NCBI GenBank assembly: GCA_034440635.1
Contig: JAOTON010002068.1
Coordinates: forward strand, 189,001 to 253,000
Direction: 5' to 3'
Length of the DNA: 64,000 bases
Origin: Lepas anatifera
Taxonomy: Eukaryota > Arthropoda > Thecostraca > Lepadidae
Part shown: positions 44,969-55,863 of the stretch, piece by piece
Position numbering within the stretch: position 1 is the stretch's first letter
Layout: each line of letters starts with the position of its first letter
Translations under genes and position numbers: made by a program
The notes under the pieces: generated by a model
Told to the model about the DNA's origin: nothing
The model's input: only the letters and a program-made list of their open reading frames with translations
The model's database searches: none

Positions 44969-45915
44969 CATTGTATTGTATTGTATTGTATTAGTTACAA
45001 ACACTTCCACACATACGGTGGCTTTTCAAGCGCCGTCGTAATGAACGTGAAGTGATGAAGACTATGAAAGGAGACGGTAAGGATTAGGATGGATGAGGTT
45101 AAAGGAAGGTGGGATACTACCTGGAGGGGTCGCTGCTGCCCAAGGCGCATGCGCTCGCTGCCTCCAGGCAGTTTAAGGATAACGAGGAGGATAAGGATAG
45201 GATTGCTGTTCCACACACGCACACATACATAAATTGATAACACAAAAATAAACTGAAGAAGATGAAGATGAAATCGGCGGTGTTCGGCATCGTATTCTTT
45301 TTGGTTTCGTAGACGTCACTGTCTGTTTCCAGTTCAGCATTTTATTTTCTTGAACTTCATATTCGTACTTGGCAAATTGATCCCACCGCACTTCGCTATG
45401 TCATCGATTTCCATGTTTCCTGTTCTATATTTCTGTCACTCACTCCTGGGTTTTTAATGACTTGTATTAGTCCTGATATTTATTGAGTTGTTATTAGGCA
45501 ATTCTTGCACTTGTCTTTTGAAGTATATGCAGTAAACATGCAGACATTGCAACTTCTTCTCTTGTTCGTTATATATGTATTTGGTTTATTTGACAACCAT
45601 CCAAATTAGGAGTAACTCGGACAAAGGATTGTCACGTGACTTGGAGGAAAAATCAAGTAGCTTCAGAAGAACTTGCCTGTTGTGAAAAAAATTCAAGATT
45701 TCAAAATCTTCACAAAATGTCGAATCTGTTCTGCATTCATTTGTCACAAAGAATTGCTTGCACCATTCTGCGATTATTGCCATTTTATAGGAAATTGATC
45801 GATCTTTTGATTGCATATACTCACGACCAATAAAAGCTCAATGCTGCTGAAAAAACACCACTTCTTAGGAGCGTCAGAAACACGTCCAACCCCTTTAAAA
45901 GACAATAACTGACAG
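44969..45915 (-). mobile_element. non-LTR retroposon in the left arm of the MULE, family B copy 3
   Basis: Interrupts the left arm between ...GGACTACAG and CGTAGTGTGTC; the right arm has these joined (reversed CTACAGCTTAGTGTGTC at about 48268). It ends, on the minus strand, in a TACAA-type pentamer tail (CATTGTATTGTATTG on plus, 44969-44993). ACAG may be a short target duplication. The 3' part matches family B copies at 22790-23100 and 26764-26873. The 5' half holds unrecognised short frames. Confidence 0.7.
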
Positions 45916-46189
45916 CGTAGTGTGTCTTATATTTTCTTCTCTTTTTGGCTATGTTTTGTAAGAACTATCTTTTATCTATTGTTTACATGGCATTCCGACT
46001 TATTTCCACTACAATTAGGTACTTCACGTTCTTTGTTTTATATAGAACCATATTGTGTTATAAGGTACACAACCCTGATCCGAATATCTGGTTGTTTTTC
46101 CTTGTATGGTCAGGCAAAACACTGTTTTTATAACATTATTATTGATCCCCAGACTAGAAAGACACAGTTTCAAGACACATACACGCTAT

Positions 46190-46946
46190 TCAATATGGAA
46201 CAAAAGTTCATTGCTACATATAAACATCCTTCTGGAGGGTACCTGGCCAGAGGTGTACGCCAGAACTAATTTCCTAGTGTCGGGAAACGGCTGGTGGCAA
46301 TGCTCTACAACTTGCAGTAGGTGCTGTTGGCCAGTGGTGGTTGGGGGGGGGATACATTCCCCCAAAACAGAAAATCTAGGGGCAATACTATGTTTGCACC
46401 CCTCCCCAAAGCTGTCGACCTCGTTTTTGCCCGGACTCATTTTTAGTCTACAAGCAAGATTTTGGTGCTTGAACTCTCAACTTTAAACCCAGCCACCCAA
46501 CTTCAGAGCAAAAATTGAGCCCTGGATAGCAAAACAAGCATCTTGTGGCTACAGCTTTGACCCGGCGACGTTTTTTGTTCTGCTTATTGACTCTTCAGCT
46601 TACCCCCACAGCTTACCGCTTAGTTAAATTGTGGTATGCTATCACCGCGTGACGTTTTTTCTCATCGACTTTGGCTTGTCCCCAAACCTGCCGGCTAAAT
46701 CCGCCACTGCTGTCGGCTCTCCTCATTCTTAGTAAGGTAACCGATATAGTAATTTATCAGCCTAGCCCCTCTCTATGCTGGGTTGTTCGCCAAATGCAGG
46801 TTTCGTATGAAGGCCTCCAGCCTATCGTAACCTGGGATACCGTCCAATGGCGGGCACTCAGCCAGAAATGACGTGTCAACCGACAGGCTTTCAAACATGG
46901 GATGGGACTGCGTGCCCACAAACTTATCCAGCGTCAGATCCTCCAT
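46190..46946 (-). pseudogene. captured protein fragment, left MULE arm
   Basis: Minus-strand frame from 46946: MEDLTLDKFVGTQSHPMFE, then LSVDTSFLAECPPLDG and NNPA, then a stop at 46773-46775 where the right arm has a glutamate codon. Beyond it come ARLINYYIG and LTKNEESRQ, then the hAT insert 46332-46709, then QHLLQVVEHCHQPFPDTRK. The AERG...LTK-EE-Q...LLQVVE-H...PD-RK order is one I recall from an uncharacterised protein family common in invertebrate genomes and linked to repeats. This is from memory only. Broken by the stop and by the insertion. Confidence 0.6.
46332..46709 (-). mobile_element. hAT-like MITE nested in the left MULE arm
   Basis: Bounded by CAGTGGTGG and CCGCCACTG, with CTGTTGGC (46324-46331) and CTGTCGGC (46710-46717) as an 8-bp duplication differing at one base. 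Homologous to 4483-4877. It splits the captured coding fragment. Confidence 0.75.
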
Positions 46947-47239
46947 GCCCTAAAGGGAAAGTGGCACCTTCATAACGTGATTTTAACTGTAATAGCCAAG
47001 TTGTAAAGCAAGTCGGAAAACCCGGTACTGCCACCCGGCGTTGGACGTTGTTGTATCAAAGGAAATCACCTGGACATTGTCCTTGAGGGGTACATTTTCG
47101 GTAGTTTTTAGCTTTTCTCAACGGACATTTTGAGTTTCAGGACAAATGATATATTGAGTACCGGGTTTTCCGACTTGCTTTACAACTTAGCTATCTCAGT
47201 TAAAATCATGTTATGAAGGTGGCACATTCCCTTTAAGGC

Positions 47240-47960
47240 ATGAAGGATCTGTCGCTGGATAAGTTTGTGGGCGCGCAGTCCCATCCCATGTTTGAAAGGC
47301 CTGTCGGTTGACACGTCATTTCTGGCTGAGTGCCCGCCATTGGACGGTATCCCAGGTTACGATAGGCTGGAGGCCTTCATGCGAAACCTGCAGTTGGCGA
47401 ACAACCCAGCAGAGAGAGGGGCTAGGCTGATAAATTACTATATCGGCTGCCTTACTAAGAATGAGGAGAGCCGACAGCAGTGGCGGATTTAGCCGGCAGG
47501 TTTGGGGATAAGCCAAAGTCGATGAGGAAAAAACGTCACGCGGTGATAGCATACCACAATTTAACCAAACGGTAAGCTGTGGGGGTAAGCTGAAGAGTCG
47601 ATAGCAGAATAAAAACATCGCCGGGTCAAAGTTGTAGCCACAAGATGCTTGTTTTGCTATCCAGGGCACAATTTTTGCACTGAAGTTGGGTGGCTGTGTT
47701 TAAAGTTGAGAGTTCAAGCACCAAAACCTTGCTTGTAAACTAAAAATGAATCCGGGCAAAAACGAGGCCGACAGCTTTGGGGAGGGGGCTGCAACCATAG
47801 TATTGCCCCTAGATTTTCTGTTTTGGGGGAATGTATTTCCCCCCAACCACCACTCGCCAGCAGCACCTACTGCAAGTTGTAGAGCATTGCCATAAGCCGT
47901 TTCCCGACACTAGGAAATCAGTTCTGGCGTACACCTCTGGCCAGGGGCCCTCCAGAAGGA
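47240..47960 (+). pseudogene. captured protein fragment, right MULE arm
   Basis: Mirror of the left-arm copy: MKDLSLDKFVGAQSHPMFER, a one-base frame shift at the CC after GAAAGG, then LSVDTSFLAECPPLDG, LANNPAERGARLINYYIG and LTKNEESRQ. The hAT insert 47478-47855 follows, then QHLLQVVEHCHKPFPDTRK. The right arm keeps the glutamate codon lost in the left arm but has the frameshift that the left arm lacks. The arms have therefore decayed independently, and the sequence was coding before capture. Confidence 0.6.
47478..47855 (+). mobile_element. hAT-like MITE nested in the right MULE arm
   Basis: Starts CAGTGGCGGATTTAGCC and ends CCACCACTC. Flanked by GCCGACAG (47470-47477) and GCCAGCAG (47856-47863). 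It is at the same position as the left-arm copy, so one insertion was duplicated with the arm. Confidence 0.75.
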
Positions 47961-48498
47961 TGTTTATATGTAGCAATAGACTTTTGTTCCATATTGAATA
48001 ACATGTATATGTCTTGAAACTGTGTCTTTCTAGTCTAAGGATCAATGATAATATTTATAAAACAGTGTTTTGCCTGACCATATAAGGAAAACAACCAGTT
48101 ATTCGGATCAGGGTTGTGTACCTTATAACACAATATGGTTCTATGTAAAACGAAGAACGTGAAGTTCCTAATTGTAGTGGAAATAAGTCGGAATGCCATG
48201 TAAAGAATAGATAAAATATAATTCTTACAAAACATAGCCAAAAAGAGAAGAAAATATAAGACACACTAAGCTGTAGTCCCGCATTACGATGGAAATACCG
48301 AAAAACTTCGTGTTCAAGCGTTGCAGTCTCCATAGGGAGCTATGGGTAAAACTTCAAGCGATTTGCGCTGGGGTCAAATATTAATTCAAATGCCTGATTT
48401 TTTGCACAATTTCGTTTCAGGTCACTCTCAACGGGAAAAAGAAAGGTAAACACCAACTTTTAAAACTTTGTTAATTTTGGGACACCCTAATGCAGTAC

Positions 48499-49600
48499 CT
48501 ATTCAGTGGGAGAGAGAAAAGAATGCCAGGGAGTTTACAAGTTGGCACACTAATGCACTTGCACTTAGCTGAATTCCACACAAAGACACCAGGCTCCAAA
48601 TCTATTTAGCTTTGTGATTACTGATCAAGGTAAACGTTAATAATAAAAAGTTAAACTATCATTAATTTTTCACAAAAAAATCAGCACTGCGTAGTCGTAG
48701 CTTAACGACATAACATGGCACATGGCACCAGGAGAGTAAAACCCATAGAGATCAACTATTACTACTACGCTAGCAAAGAAAGTACATAGAATCAGATAAA
48801 AAATTGCAAAATAAGTTTCCAGCTGGCTTAAAACGCGCTCCGCTGACGGGGTGAAACATTACCTCTCCTATTTTTTTCTAAAAAAATGCAGGAACGAAAG
48901 GAGGCAGAGCAATCCAATTATCACTACCTTATTCCCGATCGATGTCAAGCAAAATTCTACATTTTTTAGATCAGGTCATCACAAATCATGGATTTATTCA
49001 AGGTCAAGCGACCCGATCTCAAAACCCGACATCACGAGTTTGAAGCAGCGCCAAAGTAACATTTGCCAACCAATCAGTTCTTAACTTTCGGAATGAGATA
49101 AGATTATAGGGTTTATAAATCTGGTATCTCTGAATCATCATATTGTTGACCTAGGATGAGGTCATTTTTTACCATTATAAGTCTAAGGTGCAAAATAGAA
49201 AGAGTTATTTTTCAGTAAAAATTGGATACATCAACTTGACCGTCCTGATGTCATGTAATCTTACCCCGATCTTGACCATAAAGTTGAGTTTTTGAGCATC
49301 TGACCACTGAAAGTTCACGTGAGGTCACTTGGGCATACAGTGAATATTTGACTAAGAACTTCGCACTAAATTATGGTGGAGCTTTCGTTTTGCTTTCATT
49401 GTGCTTATCTTGTCACAGCGAGTCGATTGATATGCGACATGACTATAGTGGATGGTCACTATGTGACCCTGACCAAGCTTGAGGCCAGGTCATTTCCACC
49501 ATTTGACCTAGCATGGTCATATCATACATTAGTCGATTCACCACGATAAGAGGACTTGCTCTAGCTCCGCTCTGTACAATATATAGGGAAAATCTGCAAT
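48499..49600. other. non-coding, AGGTCA-motif-rich
   Basis: No gene. From 49140 to 49510 there are many GGTCA/TGACC motifs, as in the TTAA-type elements and near 58930-59500, suggesting an old relative without clear ends. Confidence 0.35.
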
Positions 49601-49605
49601 GCCCT

Positions 49606-49639
49606 GTTGTACAGTCTGTTGCGAAAGTATCGTTCCGTT
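49606..49639 (+). repeat. 34-bp box shared with 63046-63075
   Basis: GTTGCGAAAGTATCGTTCCG preceded by TGTACAGTC occurs here on plus and at 63046-63075 on minus, at the edge of otherwise different GC-rich sequences. It may be the conserved end of a dispersed repeat. Confidence 0.5.
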
Positions 49640-50653
49640 CCAGGGGTGTCCGACCAGGCGGAAACATGAAGTTTGGGAACCACCTGTCTGAGGGCGTGGC
49701 CTGTTCGGCTGGTCGACCTCCCCAGCGGTTAGCGGGTCGGACCGATGAGGCTGGGGTCAGCCGGGGAGGGTGGGGTGACCCAGTGCTTTCACTTTCAGTC
49801 GTGGAAACTCCTGTATTTGAGCCTCCCCGACAGAGAGGCGAAGCACCATAATGGTAATTTCTCGGTTCCGCTGCGGTGGGCCACCAAGTATCCCTCCCCA
49901 CTATTGAGAGCTGAACCCCAAATACCATTGGAGGCAGGACCGTGTGTTTTAGGGTAGTATTACTGCCAGGAGGTGGAGGGGGGAGCAGAGGTCACATTAT
50001 TGCCAGAAAGTTGGCAGGAGTGGGGATAACATGGTTGTCGGGGTTGCAGAATGGGCAAATACAGGATTTTTTATGGAACGACGCATGATTGAAAGCGGGT
50101 CACCATCTGAGCCAGAAGGGGGAGGGGTGATAAACCAAAACCTATCGTGGGGTGCTCATTTGCATCCTGACGGAGAGAGTAAACGGGTGGCAAACGAAAG
50201 TTTATCATGGCGCCACTGACATTTTAGGAGAAGCCGCGACCATTAAGGGGCGTCGAGGCTCAATCTAGGGAAGGGAGCAAGTGCCCTCACTTGCCTTCTC
50301 TGAATTCACCCATGAGGTGCAAGGGATGCAGATCTCAAACTAATTAATGACTGATGAGCCAGCCCCTCAACATGATCGGTCTCTTGACACTTTGCAGCAC
50401 CATCTTACCTATGATAGGGACGTCACAGTGGTTACAGCGGATTGTTGTATCTTAACTGTTCCGAAACATCGATTTCAATAATATTTTGGGATGCCAGCGC
50501 TTCTCTTGAAATTACTTTCTGGCCCACTCCAGCGTTCAACGCCAGATTCCGTCACCGCGAGTGTCGTCGATCAGTCGGAGGTACTGGCGGCAGAGTCACG
50601 TGACCTCCAAACGGGTCGCCTGTCCGGACTAGTGGGGTGGCGGCAGCTTGCGG
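49640..50653. other. GC-rich non-coding interval
   Basis: Frames on both strands overlap (49443-49928 minus; 49513-49851 plus) and have no recognised domain. Nothing else supported. Confidence 0.3.
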
Positions 50654-50760
50654 AGCCGTGGTGTAGTGGGTAGGGTGTTACGCTCTGTTACAGAGCATGC
50701 TGGTTCGAACCCGGGTTGGCTGTGCATAGCTTGGCAGTTTTTTCCAAAACTGAATACTGA
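50654..50760 (+). mobile_element. tRNA-derived SINE head
   Basis: AGCCGTGGTGTAGTGGGTAG gives a D-arm/A-box like tRNA-Val or tRNA-Asp, and CTGGTTCGAACCCGGG a good B-box. The acceptor strands partly pair (AGCC/GGCT). The anticodon loop lacks the invariant T33, and the sequence continues into CATAGCTTGGCAGTTTTTTC, so it is a SINE, not a working tRNA gene. Confidence 0.6.
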
Positions 50761-50819
50761 TGCCAACCTATCAAATGATGCTTCTAGGAGCAAACATGTT
50801 TAGTTTTCCACACATTGTC

Positions 50820-50990
50820 ATGTCGGAGACGACCCTCGCCGTTACGTGACCTGAGGGGGTGGAGCTGGGCTGACATCGGAATGCGGGCAATGTAACCTTG
50901 TGACCCAGCGAAGGGGTAGCAGATGTCACGCAGCGCATCGTTCAGGGGCGATAGTTGAGACCCTATTGCATTGTGATAGCGCCTTTGCAT
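50820..50990. repeat. direct duplicate, copy 1
   Basis: GGAGACGACCCTCGC...GTGACCTGAG, TTGTGACCCAGCGAAG, GTAGCAG and GTTCAGGGGCGAT are repeated in the same order at about 51350-51510 with about 20% divergence. Confidence 0.7.
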
Positions 50991-51294
50991 ACGTTTAGGG
51001 ATGCACGACTTTAAAAACATTTGATGCCAAATTTAGCACGTTTGTGAAACCTTTGTTCAAAATTATCCGAGCTCCATTTTGCACATTCAAAGGCCGTATT
51101 TCGGGCGAGCATTAAGTCACCCCGGCGCCATATGCAGCACCGCGTCCAGGCTAAGATCAGCGGAAGGCCTGGCCTTTCCGCCATTGTCATCATTAGCGTA
51201 TGTGCCGCGTTATATCTAACTGGGGGACCTGTCTTTCATACTTTTATCTTGTATGTTTTCCTACCGTTGTCTCTGTATGCTGCCGCCCCTGCTG

Positions 51295-51520
51295 CCACGG
51301 AGCTGAGTGGTCTGCGGAGACGACCCTCACTGTCACGTGACCTGAACACAGAGCTGAATGGTCTGCGGAGACGACCCTCGCTGTCGCGTGACCTGAGCGG
51401 GTGGTGCCGGCGCAAGCTGAGCCGGCATCGGATTGCGGAGAATGTGATCTTGTGACCCGGCGAAGAGGTAGCAGGTGCTAGGAAGCGCGCCGTTTAGGGG
51501 TGATCGGAGAGCCAATTGCA
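51295..51520. repeat. direct duplicate, copy 2, with a tandem 48-bp lead
   Basis: The same block as 50820-50990. Its first part (GTCTGCGGAGACGACCCTC...CGTGACCTGA) is itself repeated in tandem at 51310 and 51360, giving a repeating LRRRPSLSRDL frame on plus that I regard as an artefact. Confidence 0.7.
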
Positions 51521-51839
51521 CAGTTACTGTACCATTGTATAGCTGGGGACGCGCGAATGTAAGGCACGTTAATTCCTCAACACGGGGCGTGCTGTATTGT
51601 CTTTCAAACTGCTGCCCATTTGTGCTGTGGTTTGCCTGCGAGAGGAGCCGTACTGAGCATAGGCGTAGGAACCGGGGGGCCAGGGGGCCACTGGCCCCCT
51701 CCCACTTTTCTGTGATGGGCCCCCGCAACGGAGGTAAGAATATTAACAACTGTAATATCAAGCGAGACACTAAAACTGGCCCGATAGCTTGCCCCGGAAC
51801 CCTGTTAAACTTACCTGTGCCCCTAAACTAAGTTGAGGT

Positions 51840-52405
51840 CATATGAGTTAATTTTAAGGCCCCCTGAGCTTCTCGGGGCCCCTGAACTGGCCTCTGATAC
51901 CATACGAGCTAATCTGGGCTCTTTGAGCTGAACTGAGCGCCCCGGAGATGGTTTGGGCAGCATGAACTGTTCTAGGATGCCTAAACTGAGCTAGGAGCCG
52001 TAACCTTGAACAGGGCCCCGTGAGTTGGCCAAAACCTATATCCACCGACCTGGGGGGCCCCTGAGCTGAGCTGGGACCGTAAAGTTAATATTGTCCTTTG
52101 AGCTAATCTGGATCCCCTGTGATGCACAGAAGACCCTAAACTTATCTGAGGCCCCTGCACAGGAATAGGGCCCCTGCTTTGAAATTGGGTTATAAGCTTT
52201 AATTGAAACCCTGGACTGTTCTGAAACCCCAAATATGCCGGCAAGAGGCCCCTGGATGATCCAGGCCCTTAAGCTTATCTGGTCATCAGAGCTAATATGG
52301 GCCTCTGTGTTGAACGGAGGACCCCTGAGATGGTCTGGGACCCCTATAAGGCTTTACAGCCACTGACCTGGCGGCCGTGAGCTTGAATGGGTCCCTTGAG
52401 ATGTT
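51840..52405. repeat. outer GGCCC/GAGCTGA satellite, left block
   Basis: Irregular units of about 25-30 bp of the form GGCCCCTGAGCTGAGCTGGG. The same kind of sequence resumes at 55880-56445 after the nested hAT, so the two blocks were once contiguous. Confidence 0.75.
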
Positions 52406-52409
52406 CTGA

Positions 52410-55400
52410 CAGTGGTGTAGCCAGGGGAGGGGGTCCCTGGGGTCCACGGACCCCCTTGGGCCGACCTTATGCACTAAAAACACAAAAATTGATCTCGGGG
52501 GCCCCTGAGCTTGGTCTCGGTGGGTGGGCCTCCCGAGCTTGGTCTCAGGAGGCCCCCGATAATCGGTATCGAGGGCTCCAGAGTACCGAATATTGGCCTT
52601 GGAGGACCCCTGCGCTCAGTCTCAGGGGGTCCCGAGCTTGGCCTCAGGGCCCCCGAGCTTGGTCTCAGGGCCCCTCCTCCCCGAGCTCGGTCTCACGGGC
52701 CTTTCGATTTTGGTCTCAGGGGCCCCCGAGCTTGGTCTCAGGGGCCCCGAGCTTGGTGTCTGGGGGCCCTCCGAGCTTGGTCTCAGGGAGCCCCCGAGCT
52801 TGGTCTCACGGGTCTTCCGAGCTTCGTCTCAGGGGCCCCGATCATCGGTATCGAGGGCTCTGGAATACCGAATATTGATCTCGGGGGCCCGTGAGTTTGG
52901 TCTCAGGGGCCCCGAGCTTGGTCTCAGGGGACAACCGAGCTTGGTCTCAGGGGGGCAAGCTTGGTCTCATGGGCCTTTCGATGTTTGGTCTCACGGGCCT
53001 TTCGATCTTGGTCTCACGGGGTCTCGAGCTTGGTCTCAAGGAACCCCCGAGCTTGGTGTCAGGGGGCCCTCGAGCTTGGTCTCAGGGAGCATCCGAGCTT
53101 GGTCTCAGGGTCCCCTCGAGGTTGGTCTCAGGGGCCCCCGAGCTTGGTCTCAGGGGTTCAGGATCCCCTCGGGGTGCCCCCGACTATTGATATCGAGGGA
53201 CTCATGAGTGAAGCACGAGCATTGGCCTCATGAGACCCAGAGTTTGGTCCCAGGGGCCCCCAGACCTGGGTTCAGGGCCCCTGAGCATCGGCATCGAGGG
53301 GCTCCAGAGTACCAAGCATTAGTCTCGGGGGGGGCTCGAAATATTGATCTTGAGGGCCCCGGAACATCGGTGTCGAGTTACCCCTGAGAAAAGCGCGAGC
53401 ATGGGTCTGAGGGTGCCCCTGAGCCTGATCTAAGTGGGACCCCGAGCTTGGTCTTAGGACCCCCGGGCATCAGTATCAAGGGGCTCCGGAGTATTGGTTT
53501 AGGGGGAGCAATTATTTTAGGGTCCTCCAAATGGTGATTTCGAAGGGCCCCCGAAAGTGTGGATGCAGTGGTGTAGCCAAGGGGGCCCTAGGCGTCCGCA
53601 GACCCCCACCCCTTGGGCCAATCTGAACCACTGCAAAGGATTCTCTGATCACGTGGCCCCCAGAGTTAGTCTCAGGGGCCCCTGAAGATTCGTTCTCAGG
53701 GCGTCCCGAGTCGGCCTCACGGCCCCCGCCCTGAGAGTCGGTCTCAAGGCCCCCCGAAATTATATTTCAGGGGCCCCTGAGGGTTGGTATCAGGGGCCCC
53801 AAAAGTCGGTATCAGGGGCCCCGGGAGTCTGTCTCAGAGGAGGGGGGCCGAGCTAGTCTCAGGGCCCCCCCCCAGAGAGTGGTTCTCAGGGCCCCGCAAC
53901 AGTCTATTTCAGGGGGCCCCTGAGAGTCAGTCTCAGAGAACCCCAAGAGTCGGTCAAGGGGACCCCAAGAGTCTGTCTTAGGGGACCCTGAGATTCGGTC
54001 TCGGGGTCCCCCTGAGAGTCTGTCTCAAAGAACCACAAGAGTGAGTCTCAGAGCACCCCAAGAGTCGGTCTCAGTGGGCCCTCATAGTCTCACGGGTTTC
54101 TCTCTCAGGAGTCAATATTTAGTTTCAGGTGGCTCCGAGAGTTAATCCGGGGGTCCGAGAGTTAGTCCAATTTGATCTGCAGAGTGCTGGTTTCAGGGGG
54201 CCCCAGAGGGGTAATTTTGGGAGCCCTCGAGATTAGCCTCAGGCTGTGCCCCCCCGAGTTTTGGTATAAGCGGCCCCAAGAGTCAATCTCAGGGAGCACC
54301 CAAAAGTTAGTCTCAGAGGGCTCCCGGTTGTCAGTCTCAGAGACATCCGAGAGTTAATCTCAGGGTTCTGAGAGTAATTTCCAGAGGTGCTCCCGATTTT
54401 TGGTTTCATGGGCCCGGAGTTAGCCTTAGGCCCGCGAGAGCTAATCTGGAGCCTCCGAGAGTCAGTCTCAGGAACGCCAAAGACACAGTCTCAGAGGTGA
54501 TTCCACCCCCCCCCCGGGTGTTTGTCTCAGGGGTGCCCTAGAGTAAGTCTCAGCGGGCTGTCGGAAGTCATTCCCAGCCCCCCTCCCCCACCCCAAAGAC
54601 AGCCTCAGGGGACCCCAATAGCTAATCTGGATGGTCACGATAGTCAGTCTCAGCCCCTCCCCCTCCAGAGCAAATCTGGGGGGCCCAATAATTAGTCTCA
54701 GGTGCTGCCGATAACTAATTTCAGGAGCCCCGAGAGATTCTCAGGGGCCCCAGTTTTGATCAACAGGCGCCGTGAATCACTCTCAGAGACCCCTTGAGAT
54801 ATAATCGGGAGGGCGGCCGAAAATTATCTTTGTTAGTGCCGCCAAGTGTTGGTGTTAGGTGGCTCCAGAGCTCAAATAAAAATTTTCAAAATCATATGCC
54901 TCGGAAAAAAATGTACCTACCCCTATTGCGTACTAAAAAAGGACAAATTCAAACATGTCGATCAGGCACCATTATCGAAGGAAAGGCAAAAATTAATATA
55001 ATTTTATCATAAAAGCAAATCACACAGGGCTAGTCAATTTTTAATCGAGTAGCTTAACACCAATAAATACATTCCTAAATATTCTGAAATAAACAACTTT
55101 CCAATATTTTCGTAGGAAACCAGACAAACTAGGGTAATGACAGAAATTAATGAGCATAATCCCAAAAAGAAAAATAGGTATGCAAGGTTGAAAATAACAA
55201 TAACAGAGTGAGCCAAAGCGATAGATATCTTGGGCGCCTTTTGTCTTGGTAATTTGCTCGTTTACAAGATAGCAAGGGTAAGAAAGTAAATGGATCTCAA
55301 CAGGATCTGTCGACGGAATAGAGGTTATGTAACGTTCAGTACACACTCCCATATCCCTTGTATCTTTATTCGTTTTTTTTGTTTCTTTGGAAATTTCCTG

Positions 55401-55863
55401 ATTAAGGAGTTCATGGATTCGACACCGGGAAATAATTGCTAATCATTTCCCGTAGATCATTTCTTCGTACTCAAAACGACTGACCTCCAATAACTTCATG
55501 TCTGATTACCCGAGTAAATTGAGGTAGACTCAGGTTTAACATCATGCGTGCATCAACATTGAACTTCCCGAAATATGGCTCAAAGCTGTTATTATAGCCA
55601 CGCTACCATATAAGTTATGGGCCATCCTTAATATTTGGTGACCTTAGTTTACCAACACTTGGTCGGATTGAAAAACCAAGCTATAAACAAAATAAGAATG
55701 AATGCTTAAAAAGCTATAACAAAATTTCCTTCGTGTGAATGTTATAATGTTAAAATACTATACAAAAGATATAGGAGATGGGCCCGGTTGCTAAGGGAAC
55801 CCCGGCCTGGGGCCCCCGACGGTAGTCGGACCCCTCCTTGGCCGAATCCTGGCTACGCCACTG
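52410..55863. mobile_element. nested hAT-like element carrying a satellite
   Basis: Begins CAGTGGTGTAGCCAGGGG and ends TCCTGGCTACGCCACTG. The flanks TGTTCTGA (52402-52409) and TGTTCTGT (55864-55871) match at 7 of 8 bases. Most of it is satellite. The remainder (54850-55790) is AT-rich and without a recognisable gene. A second copy of its left terminus (CAGTGGTGTAGCCAAGGGGG) lies inside at 53568. Confidence 0.8.
52500..54850. repeat. GC-rich satellite in the nested hAT
   Basis: Dozens of units of about 20-28 bp based on CCCCGAGCTTGGTCTCAGGGG in the first part and GAGAGTC(A/G)GTCTCAGGGG in the second, with gradual drift along the array. The frames at 52387-53233, up to 204 codons, are translations of this repeat in several phases (LGLRGPRAWSQG-type strings) and not genes. 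Confidence 0.95.

Larger units (their letters stand above)
44750..48489. mobile_element. Mutator-like palindromic element, 9-bp TSD
   Basis: The ends are TAGAGTGTCCCAAAATTAAC and the inverse of TAGGGTGTCCCAAAATTAAC. ATGCAGTAC is duplicated exactly at 44741-44749 and 48490-48498. A 9-bp duplication with very long TIRs is the Mutator (MULE) pattern. Allowing for a retroposon in the left arm, the arms run to about 47027 and from about 47155, leaving a loop of only about 130 bp. Both arms carry the same captured protein-coding fragment and the same nested hAT MITE. No Mutator transposase found. Confidence 0.85.

Noticed and set aside
52387..53233. Overlapping long frames of up to 204 codons rich in LGLRGPRAWSQG-type strings
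   Set aside because: They are translations of the GC-rich satellite in three phases; every frame is open because the repeat lacks stop codons.
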